Shown: piece by piece, positions 7,858 to 13,617 of the stretch | Layout of the letters: each line of letters begins with the position of its first letter | Position numbering within the stretch: the stretch's first letter is position 1 | Assembly: GCA_021793595.1 (NCBI GenBank) | Contig: JAJYSL010000103.1 | Span: 1-13,617 of the forward strand | From: Acidobacteriota bacterium | GTDB lineage: Bacteria; Acidobacteriota; Terriglobia; Terriglobales; Acidobacteriaceae | Direction: 5' to 3' | Length of the DNA: 13,617 nucleotides | Position numbers and translations under genes: made by a program | Notes under the pieces: model-generated | What the model was told of the DNA's origin: nothing | Databases searched by the model: none | What the model saw: the letters and a program-made list of their open reading frames with translations, nothing else

Positions 7858-7873
7858 CGGATATCATTATCCG
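7858..7873 (-). promoter_or_regulatory. Inverted repeat at the predicted transcription start of the esterase gene
   Basis: CGGATA at 7858-7863 and TATCCG at 7868-7873 form a perfect dyad around four bases. It falls where transcription from the promoter at 7877-7906 would begin, a usual operator position. No known regulator site can be assigned with confidence. Confidence 0.35.
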
Positions 7874-7876
7874 CGA

Positions 7877-7906
7877 AAAATACGCCGCCTGACAGGGCGT
7901 TGTCAA
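7877..7906 (-). promoter_or_regulatory. Candidate sigma70-like promoter for the esterase gene
   Basis: On the minus strand TTGACA (7906-7901) is followed after 18 bases by TATTTT (7882-7877), about 50 bases before the ATG at 7825. The -35 is consensus, while the -10 is only fair. It would make the esterase gene independent of GH38. Confidence 0.48.
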
Positions 7907-8016
7907 GACTGGAAGCCCGGCTGGCGGTATGTCGGATTTGCAGCGGCGGTGGTGGTGCTCCAGAAACAGCCTCCATCGCTTGAAATGTCGTTCCTCAAAG
8001 ACAATTTTGGTGTGGG

Positions 8017-10527
8017 TCAGATTTCGAGCAGAGACACCTCTCGGAACTGAGTTCCACCGTCACTAGCTCGTTTCACTAGAAACGTCTTCAGATCCCAGGG
8101 TCCAAAATCGACGGAATGGTCAAGTCCAAGTGCGGCACTCCTGAGGGATGCGCGGGTGGACTGACCGGCACGCTCCTGCAATCGAATGATCGTACTGCCC
8201 TCGATATTTTCGGCGCGCTTGATGGCCAGGACCCAGACATTGCTCGGCATAATTTCGAGAAACGACCGCTCTTGCGGTTCCTTTCCATGATGGGCGGAAT
8301 CGATAACATATTCCGCCGGTGTCTGCATCTCTTCCGATCGGCGATCCAATGCAAGACGTGAGTGATTTCCCTTGCCACCCAGAAGCCAGAATCTGCGTTC
8401 CTGACGCCCCTGATCCTGCCAGGCATTTGTATCGTTTTCGATACGCTTGATTTGTTCCGGATTGTGGCGTGCAAACGGCGCGGACCGGACGAGGATGGTA
8501 CGGAAGAGTCCGTTGAGACAGTCATAGCTGTAGGTTGAATTATTGAGCAGTGCAACGGTATAGTCTTCTTTGCCGATCTTCCCCTGGACCGCGGCCCAAT
8601 CCTGATACGGCTCTTCCTGGCCGTTCGTATGGCGTTCCAGTATCTGGCCTGGCACTTTCGCGAATATGCTGGGCAATGTCAACGCGGTGGGAACTTCCAA
8701 TTTCAATATCTGCTCATGTTCGCGCCAGTCGATGACAAATCGAAGCTCGACAATATCGACTCCAGCATACTGGACGATATCGAGAAAAATTTCAGAATTC
8801 ATCCATTGTGCGCGTTGACGGGTAATACGTGCGACCGGACCGTCCTCAATGACTGAGGAGTAGATAAGGCGGGGTCGTCCCATCTCCAGACGAAATTCGT
8901 TAATGTCGTGGGCCCATGTATCGCTGGTGTCACTGATCGCGACCAATCCCAGTGGCCCGGAAAGCAGCTCCGTGCCGTCTTCCGCCTTCAGAGAAGAGAT
9001 TCCAAATCCTGAATCCGAAACTTTAAAGAAATCGATGTAGTTTTCCGGAGGCGGCGCTTCGCCATGAGCCAGTTCAAAGACCTTATAGCCGCACGGAGGC
9101 AGTTCCACCCATGCAGTCAGGCGGGGATAATATTCAACGATGGCCGCCGAAGGACTCCACTGAACCGGAACCTTGATGCCGTCATGGGACAAAAGATGTG
9201 TTACGGTCTGGTGGCTTGCGGGCTGCACTCCGGCGACATATTCAACGAAGGCTTTTCGCTTCCAGGGAAGAGGATTGAAGAGAAATACAGCTTTCTCTTT
9301 CACGGCACTCAGGTCCACGCTTCGCGCCATGGTCTCGAGGGCTTCGATCCGGGAGGTTTCGGCAACCTCGCATGCATAACCCGTGCTGTCCCGCGCGTCC
9401 TCATAATCGGAATACAGCGCTGTACCCGCGATAAGATCATGAAACTGACCGAACAGCGCTTTCCACCACGCTGCGACATATTCCTCAGCGGGATAAGGAT
9501 GCTTCACGAAGGTATTTGCGGCCAGGGAAATCGTCTCAGCTTCACATAGGCTTCGTTCCACACGCCGGTTTAAAATCTTTACTTCTCCATCCGCCGAATA
9601 GCAACCGCGAGAGTGGTGCTGGAGTTCGCCCTTGATGACCGGCAAGGATGCAAATGCAGGCGATTTCTCCACACTGTCAAAATATTCTCCAAATGTGCTC
9701 CATCGAAGCTCCGGCAAGGTGGGGTCCTTTCGCAGTTCCCCAATCTGCCGGATCTGTGCCTTGGTGACGGCGCCGCCGTGATCGCCGACACCCAAAAGAA
9801 ACGCGGTTTGGCTGAATCCGGGAGCGAATCCTTCCCGCGCCGCGGGCCGAACGTTATCCGCCGTGTCGGCATTGTCGCCACGGACGCGCATCGCCAGAAC
9901 ACGCGATCCGTCCGGGCCTTCCCACCAGAACATAAAAGGCAGATGCATCTCCGATTCATGAGGCCGCGAGAAAATGTAGTATTTGTAGCCGGCACGCTTC
10001 AAGATCGTAGGGAGTCCGGCGGCGTGTCCAAAGGAATCGATGTTGAACCCGATCTTGACGTCCGTCGCCAATACGTGCTGGCAATACTCTTTCCCATAGA
10101 GCGAGTGGCGTACAAAGCTCTCGGTAGCGGGAAGGTTGCAGTCCGGCTCAACGGGCCATCCGCCCACAACTTCCCAGCGTTTCTGGCGCACGCGCTCCTT
10201 TATTTCGTCAAACATGCCTGGATCGGCCCTCTCGACCCATCGGTAATAAGAGGCCGAGGACTGACTGAAACAAAATCCCGGTGTCTCATTCATTCGATCC
10301 AGTGCACTGCGAAAAGTGGTCAACACGATATTGCTGCCGTCCCTCCAGGGCCAGAGCCATGCGGCATCGATGTGGGAGTGGCCGATGATATGCATCACCT
10401 GTTTTTTCCGGTTGTCATCACCGCCGACGCCCTGCGCAAATGCGGGCGCGGCCGCCAGTGATCCCAACACGGCGGCCCCCTGGACCAAAAAAATCCTTCT
10501 CGAAAGTCCACGTTCTAGTTTCTTCAT
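8017..10527 (-). CDS. GH38 alpha-mannosidase, Tat-exported
   Basis: The 836-residue product is a family 38 glycoside hydrolase, a zinc-dependent retaining alpha-mannosidase. Residues 7-33 form a Tat-type signal (LSRRIFLVQGAAVLG, then AFAQ), so it likely works outside the cytoplasm, unlike many bacterial GH38 enzymes. The catalytic domain starts near 44. GHSHIDAAWLW at 49-59 supplies the zinc ligands H52 and D54, NIDSFGH contains the nucleophile D164 (also a ligand), and FGQFHDLIAGT contains H363, the fourth ligand. LGVGDHGG near 245-252 and the GELQHHSRGCY segment near 300-310 are also usual. A helical middle domain and a beta-sandwich C-terminal part (about 430-830) complete a normal length. 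The ATG at 10527 follows GGAGG with an eight-base spacer; the ATG at 10542 overlaps that site, so I reject it. It would remove terminal alpha-mannose from oligosaccharides freed by the neighbouring enzymes. It lies 125 bases past the transporter remnant, probably in the ROK-SIS transcript. Confidence 0.95.
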   Translation of the reverse strand: MKKLERGLSRRIFLVQGAAVLGSLAAAPAFAQGVGGDDNRKKQVMHIIGHSHIDAAWLWPWRDGSNIVLTTFRSALDRMNETPGFCFSQSSASYYRWVERADPGMFDEIKERVRQKRWEVVGGWPVEPDCNLPATESFVRHSLYGKEYCQHVLATDVKIGFNIDSFGHAAGLPTILKRAGYKYYIFSRPHESEMHLPFMFWWEGPDGSRVLAMRVRGDNADTADNVRPAAREGFAPGFSQTAFLLGVGDHGGAVTKAQIRQIGELRKDPTLPELRWSTFGEYFDSVEKSPAFASLPVIKGELQHHSRGCYSADGEVKILNRRVERSLCEAETISLAANTFVKHPYPAEEYVAAWWKALFGQFHDLIAGTALYSDYEDARDSTGYACEVAETSRIEALETMARSVDLSAVKEKAVFLFNPLPWKRKAFVEYVAGVQPASHQTVTHLLSHDGIKVPVQWSPSAAIVEYYPRLTAWVELPPCGYKVFELAHGEAPPPENYIDFFKVSDSGFGISSLKAEDGTELLSGPLGLVAISDTSDTWAHDINEFRLEMGRPRLIYSSVIEDGPVARITRQRAQWMNSEIFLDIVQYAGVDIVELRFVIDWREHEQILKLEVPTALTLPSIFAKVPGQILERHTNGQEEPYQDWAAVQGKIGKEDYTVALLNNSTYSYDCLNGLFRTILVRSAPFARHNPEQIKRIENDTNAWQDQGRQERRFWLLGGKGNHSRLALDRRSEEMQTPAEYVIDSAHHGKEPQERSFLEIMPSNVWVLAIKRAENIEGSTIIRLQERAGQSTRASLRSAALGLDHSVDFGPWDLKTFLVKRASDGGTQFREVSLLEI

Positions 10528-10579
10528 AGGTAAATCCTCCACTTCCTGGCATTGCTAAGTGCATGAGTCCCAATAATTC

Positions 10580-10624
10580 GTGCCCCTTCTTGAACCTTGC
10601 GGGCCGAGCATAGGGCACAAGAAG
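10580..10624 (-). promoter_or_regulatory. Two competing stem-loops in the GH38 leader
   Basis: GTGCCC (10580-10585) can pair with GGGCAC (10613-10618), and CTTCTTG (10586-10592) can pair with CAAGAAG (10618-10624). The two pairings share base 10618 and interlock, so the RNA may switch between them or form a pseudoknot. They lie 53-97 bases before the GH38 ATG. Chance is possible with stems of 6-7 bp. Confidence 0.3.
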
Positions 10625-10632
10625 TTGAATTC

Positions 10633-10661
10633 ATCTCGCCGACTCCCAGTCTTCACGAGAT
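10633..10661 (-). terminator. Nested hairpin at the stop of the transporter remnant
   Basis: ATCTCG (10633-10638) pairs with CGAGAT (10656-10661), and inside it GACT (10641-10644) pairs with AGTC (10648-10651). The hairpin spans the TGA at 10653-10655. There is no T-run on the minus-strand exit side, so it may protect or pause the RNA rather than terminate it. Confidence 0.25.
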
Positions 10662-10943
10662 CGCGATCCTAGCCTGCATTTCCTCAAGCGAGAGCCCATT
10701 TGTCTCCGGATAATAGAAGGAGACGACCATAAACTGGAGCAGCATCATGCAAGCAAAGAAGGCGAATGGCTTGCCGCCCGATTTGGCCGCCACAATTGGA
10801 TAGAAGCCGGACACGAGGGCATTCAATAGCCAGTGTGTGAGGCTCCCCAGGCTGGCCCCTTTTGCTCGCATGGCCGCCACAACTGCGCTCATCGCAAGGA
10901 GGGTCTTCGGTCCCTTCAGACCCGCGTCCCTCCTATATAACAT
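10653..10943 (-). pseudogene. Internally deleted MFS sugar transporter (first ~25 and last ~72 residues fused)
   Basis: Only 96 codons remain of what should be a sugar porter of about 450 residues with 12 membrane helices. From R26 the text matches the C-terminal end of the family: RAKGASLGSLTHWLLNALVS, then KPFAFFACMMLLQFMVVSFYYPETNG, ending in the PETxG signature and SLEEMQ. The first 25 residues (LKGPKTLLAMSAVVAAM) look like the lead-in and start of helix 1 in the same family, which normally continues GGLLFGFDTAVISG. The simplest reading is one in-frame deletion of about 350 codons near 10868-10871. The ATG at 10941-10943 overlaps the SIS stop codon, fitting translational coupling; no start is certain. 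The product would have perhaps three helices and cannot transport by itself. In its intact form it would have imported the sugar used by the kinase and isomerase upstream. Confidence 0.75.
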
Positions 10944-11544
10944 GCCCGAACTCCGCTTCAATCGAATCCATGAGAGAGTGCATCGGAAATCGATGCTCTT
11001 CCTGCACGCGTGCGGCGTCCATATGAGGAACGATCAAGGTGCAGTCTGCCAGCAGAGCAGCGGCCCCTCCGTCCCGTCCGAGAAAGGCAATCGAGGCGAG
11101 GCTCAATGTACGAGCAGCTTCAAGTGCCCTCAGAATATTCCCAGAGTTACCGCTCGTAGTGAACGCCACCGAGACATCTCCGGGTTGCCCGAGCGCCTCG
11201 ACCTGCCGGGCAAAGATGTATTCAAAACGATAGTCGTTTCCGATACACGTCAGCACCGCCGAATCAGCGGTCATCGCAATCGCGGGCAAAGCGATGCGAT
11301 CGACCCTGTATCTGCCCACCTGCTCACCGGCAAGATGTTGTGCTTCGCATGCGTTGCCACCATTCCCACATGCCCGGAATTTGGGCCCTCCCCTGAGTGA
11401 TTCGACACACCGCATTGCTGCTTCGCCCAGCTTGTGCTCAAGAGGCTTCAATGATGGGAACACTTGCAGTGCTTCATCCAATGAAGCGCCAAAAGCAGTG
11501 CGCACCTCTGAGCTGGTTCGTCTCGGTTGTCTTTCATTTGTCAT
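10933..11544 (-). CDS. SIS-domain phosphosugar isomerase, GmhA-like
   Basis: The 203-residue product is a single SIS domain closest in text to sedoheptulose-7-phosphate isomerase (GmhA). CGNGGN at 59-64 and TTSGNSGN at 129-136 form the sugar-phosphate site, IGNDYRFEYIFARQVEALG at 101-119 is highly GmhA-like, and E74 (AGE) and H184 (QEEH) match the pair known as catalytic in E. coli GmhA. One usual residue differs: GNGGS reads GNGGN here. Length is normal. The ATG at 11544 follows GGAAGGAC and overlaps the kinase gene by 11 bases, so the two are probably co-translated. With no other heptose gene nearby and sugar-degrading enzymes around it, a role in aldose-ketose conversion of an imported sugar phosphate is as likely as lipopolysaccharide heptose synthesis. 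That assignment is inference; the fold is secure. Confidence 0.85.
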   Translation of the reverse strand: MTNERQPRRTSSEVRTAFGASLDEALQVFPSLKPLEHKLGEAAMRCVESLRGGPKFRACGNGGNACEAQHLAGEQVGRYRVDRIALPAIAMTADSAVLTCIGNDYRFEYIFARQVEALGQPGDVSVAFTTSGNSGNILRALEAARTLSLASIAFLGRDGGAAALLADCTLIVPHMDAARVQEEHRFPMHSLMDSIEAEFGHVI

Positions 11545-12520
11545 GGTGTTGTCCTTCCAGGGCTACGCATAACGCTGCCACATCTCCGATCTGCTCGCCG
11601 AGCGCTGCCGCCACTATCCGGCAAGCGCTGGCAGGATAAGGCAGTGCCTCTCGCTTGACAACCGCGCGCGCCGGTCCCAGCAGCGCCTCGCCCATTCGCA
11701 CAGCTAGGCCCCCAATAACAACGCACTCCGGATTTAGCAAGTCGACAAGAATTGCAATTGCTTCTCCCAACCTTTCCCCCGTCGTCGCGACAATCCGTTG
11801 CGCAAGACCATCTCCGGACTGCGCCGCATCCCATACATTGCGGGCAGACAGGGGCTGGCTGTCCTTTTGAGGCCAACAAGCAAGGAGCGTTTGTTCTCCA
11901 TTTGCAACCGCTTCCTCGACCGCTTCTTTCGCTACTCTCGCCATACCAGCACCGCTAGCCCATCCCTCCACAGTCCCAGCCTTGTTATGCCCGAGTGGTC
12001 CGGATCGCGTGAGACGGACATGTCCGATCTCGCCTGCTAGTTGAGTTGCACCCCTGTATAGCTGGCTGTTCAGAATCAGCCCGGCTCCAATCCCTGTGCC
12101 CATAGTCAGGAACACCATGTTCTGCGTTCCTCTTGCCGCGCCATATTGGTGCTCCGCGAGGGCGCCGGCATTCGCGTCGTTTTCCAGAAAGCACTTCACC
12201 TTGAAATCATCCTCAAGGATCGACTTGATTGGGACATTCTTCCATGTGGGAAGATTCGGAGGCCCCTGGATCACTCCATTTGTGGGGTCTAAAGGGCTTC
12301 CACAGCTCACGCCGATGGCCTGCAGATCGGCCACTTTCAATTTCTGCGACGAAAGCGCTTCATGGACGGCCCTTGTAATTTGCTCCAATACAGGCCCAGG
12401 ATCTCCAGCGGGATTTGTAGGAAATACAATTCTTTTGAGAATGGCTGGCGGCTGCAAAGAGAGCACCACGGCCGTCTTTGTACCACCGATGTCGACACCA
12501 GCAAGAACCTCGCTAGGCAT
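11534..12520 (-). CDS. ROK-family sugar kinase lacking the zinc-binding cysteines
   Basis: The 328-residue product is a ROK kinase with no DNA-binding domain, so an enzyme and not a repressor. DIGGTKT at 10-16 is the ATP phosphate-binding loop, ENDANAGALAE at 113-123 contains the catalytic base D115, GTGIGAG at 141-147 binds nucleotide, and GEIGH at 163-167 keeps the zinc-ligand histidine H167. The CxCGxxGCxE segment expected next is replaced by GPLGHNKAGTVE (174-185), without any cysteine. I recall similar cysteine-free ROK proteins in soil phyla, so this may be a subfamily trait rather than damage. It should phosphorylate a hexose such as glucose, mannose or N-acetylmannosamine; the partner alpha-mannosidase points to mannose, as inference. 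The ATG at 12520 leaves the usual nine residues before the P-loop, but its ribosome site is weak (GGGCGGGG, about ten bases away). It is the first gene of the block. Confidence 0.9.
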   Translation of the reverse strand: MPSEVLAGVDIGGTKTAVVLSLQPPAILKRIVFPTNPAGDPGPVLEQITRAVHEALSSQKLKVADLQAIGVSCGSPLDPTNGVIQGPPNLPTWKNVPIKSILEDDFKVKCFLENDANAGALAEHQYGAARGTQNMVFLTMGTGIGAGLILNSQLYRGATQLAGEIGHVRLTRSGPLGHNKAGTVEGWASGAGMARVAKEAVEEAVANGEQTLLACWPQKDSQPLSARNVWDAAQSGDGLAQRIVATTGERLGEAIAILVDLLNPECVVIGGLAVRMGEALLGPARAVVKREALPYPASACRIVAAALGEQIGDVAALCVALEGQHHDK

Positions 12521-12799
12521 TGCGTATCAGGCCCCGCCCTTGTAATTTTAGAAACAGCATCAAGATGCTCATCAAGCCTTTCGGCGAATGCTTGGATATC
12601 GTTAGCCACAAACGTATTACTCTGCCGCGAATATTGTCAAGTGCTACTCTTTTCCCCTGATCCGTACATAACAACTGGGCGCAAGTGGATGCGATGTTGA
12701 GAAAGCCGCGTGGAGTCGATGGGTGCGGGGTTACATGGGGAGTTTCTGGCGTCACTTTTCCTGCGCCTTTCAGGTGCGGGGCGCGGGTAGGATGTGGTC
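12521..12799. other. Divergent intergenic region between ROK kinase and transposase remnant
   Basis: These 279 bases separate the minus-strand kinase from the plus-strand transposase remnant. The kinase promoter candidate is at 12614-12640. A minus-strand GTG frame from 12609 (VANDIQAFAERLDEHLDAV) reads into the kinase gene out of frame; it looks protein-like but has no ribosome site or family match. The left end of the insertion element must lie somewhere in about 12640-12800, but with one end in view no terminal repeat can be verified. Confidence 0.45.
12614..12640 (-). promoter_or_regulatory. Candidate promoter for the ROK-SIS-transporter-GH38 block
   Basis: On the minus strand TTGACA (12640-12635) is followed by TAATAC (12619-12614) with a 15-base spacer, shorter than the optimum of 17. 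The start would lie near 12607, giving a leader of about 87 bases. The short spacer suggests activator help or a chance match. Confidence 0.35.
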
Positions 12800-13617
12800 A
12801 TGAAGCCGCCCCGGAAGCCATCGCCCACTGAATCGCCGCTGTTGTTTGAGATGGATGATGAGCCGCTGCAAGAAACCCTGACCGCCTGGGGCGGCGTGCC
12901 GCTGGTGGTGCAGGCGTTCCGATTCCGTGGCGTACCCGGTCAGCGTGCGTCAGCATGTGCCGATCAAGCAGCGGGAGCGGGGCTACGACGAGGCCACGAT
13001 GGTGGAAAGCTTCGTGGTGCTGAACGCGGTGGGCGGCGAGACGCGCGTCGATGGTCCGCAGGGGCGGATTGGTTTTGCCATCGGCGCGCGCATGGGCGAG
13101 GCGCTGCATCGGGCCATTTTGCAGATTCCAGAGGCGGGTTGGAATCTCTACGGCAAGGCGGACGGCAAGGAGATTCGGGAGTGCGCGGAGGTGGATTTTG
13201 TGCCGGGAGAAAAGAGCGAGAACAAGGACACGCAGCCCTTGCGCTATGTGGCGATTCGCATTCGTCCGCGGCAGGAGGAACTGTTTGCCGACGGCAGCCG
13301 GGAGAAGCATTTTGCCGTGCTGAGCAACCTTTGGGAGTGGACACCGGAGCGGCTGATCCAATGGCATCGGGAGAAGGCGGGAACGATTGAAGCGGTGCAT
13401 GATGTGCTGAAGAACGAGTTGGCCGGCGGGGTGATGCCGAGCAAGTATTTTGGCGCCAATGCGGCGTGGCTGCGTCTGGCGGTGATCGCGCACAACGTGC
13501 TGACGGCGCTGAAACGGATCGCGTTGCCGGCGGAGCTGTTGCGTGCCCGGCCCAAGCGACTGCGTTTTCTCCTCATCCACACGGCGGGGCGGTTCGTGCA
13601 ACATGCGCGGAAGACAC
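12800..13617 (+). pseudogene. IS1380-family transposase remnant, frameshifted, internally deleted, running off the right edge
   Basis: The N-terminal part from the ATG at 12800 reads MDDEPLQETLTAWGG and PLVVQAFR, typical of IS1380 transposases. Around 12917-12935 the frame moves by +1; the family text resumes as VSVRQHVPIKQRERGYDE and MVESFVVLNAVGGE. Directly after that GGE (13038-13040) the next words are RVDGPQGRIGFAIGARM, which belong much further on. Roughly 150-200 residues with the first catalytic acids are therefore missing, with the frame kept. The C-terminal part is well preserved to the edge: LRYVAIRIRPRQEELFADG, HFAVLSNLWEW, WHREKAGTIEAVHDVLKNE (with the last catalytic acid region), FGANAAWLRLAVIAHN and ARPKRLRFLL. 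This frame stays open to 13617. It cannot encode an active enzyme. Family call from memory of several adjacent motifs, so strong. Confidence 0.85.
12800..13617 (+). mobile_element. Degenerate IS1380-type insertion element (partial)
   Basis: The element is represented by its damaged transposase and continues past the window. Its left border lies upstream of 12800 within the non-coding stretch and could not be fixed, because the partner inverted repeat is outside. It sits at the outer edge of the polysaccharide cluster, transcribed away from it. Confidence 0.7.

Noticed and set aside
9613..10461. Plus-strand 282-codon open frame
   Set aside because: Antisense to the GH38 catalytic domain, with no family resemblance.
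12513..12755. 80-codon minus-strand frame overlapping the kinase start
   Set aside because: No ribosome site or recognisable family; spans the candidate promoter and probable insertion element border.
12798..13604. Minus-strand 268-codon open frame at the right edge
   Set aside because: Antisense of the IS1380 transposase remnant; the plus strand carries family motifs.
1..13617. CRISPR arrays, tRNA, rRNA, phage genes
   Set aside because: No regularly spaced repeats of CRISPR size, no cloverleaf or rRNA-like stretch, and no phage structural gene was seen.

Overview
The window looks like an accessory carbohydrate-degradation cluster from a moderately GC-rich, Gram-negative-type soil bacterium. 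The gene style fits Acidobacteriota (class Terriglobia) best: Tat-exported glycoside hydrolases, IPT/TIG-fronted parallel beta-helix proteins, a ROK kinase without the zinc cysteines, and an IS1380-type insertion element. This placement rests on remembered gene style, not a marker gene, so it is tentative. All identifiable metabolic genes lie on the minus strand and are described here in transcription order, from high to low coordinates.

Upstream block: a ROK-family sugar kinase (12520-11534) overlaps by 11 bases a GmhA-like SIS phosphosugar isomerase (11544-10933). The isomerase in turn overlaps the start of a collapsed MFS sugar transporter (10943-10653), of which only about the first 25 and last 72 residues survive, fused in frame. 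A Tat-exported GH38 alpha-mannosidase follows (10527-8017). Middle block: a secreted SGNH/GDSL esterase (7825-7067) with its own candidate promoter, then a secreted beta-helix protein of the Pectate_lyase_3 type (6619-4190) with a very good sigma70-like promoter, a long leader and a perfect 15-bp-stem terminator. Downstream block: a GH9 endoglucanase-type enzyme with an N-terminal Ig-like domain (4063-2237), started by GTG and apparently coupled to a 15-residue leader ORF, then a GH67-like (alpha-glucuronidase fold) enzyme (2119-362) interrupted by one in-frame amber codon.

The enzymes make sense together on a heteropolysaccharide: GH9 for a beta-1,4-glucan backbone, GH38 for alpha-mannosyl side groups, the esterase for acetyl groups, and the GH67-like and beta-helix enzymes for uronic acid or uronate-linked parts. 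The transporter, kinase and isomerase would handle the released sugar. A xanthan- or acetan-like polymer is one inferred target. The cluster shows signs of decay: the amber codon, the deleted transporter, and an IS1380-family transposase remnant (12800 to the right edge, plus strand) with a frameshift and a missing catalytic middle. The left 361 bases hold no gene I can support beyond a possible edge fragment, only short palindromes.
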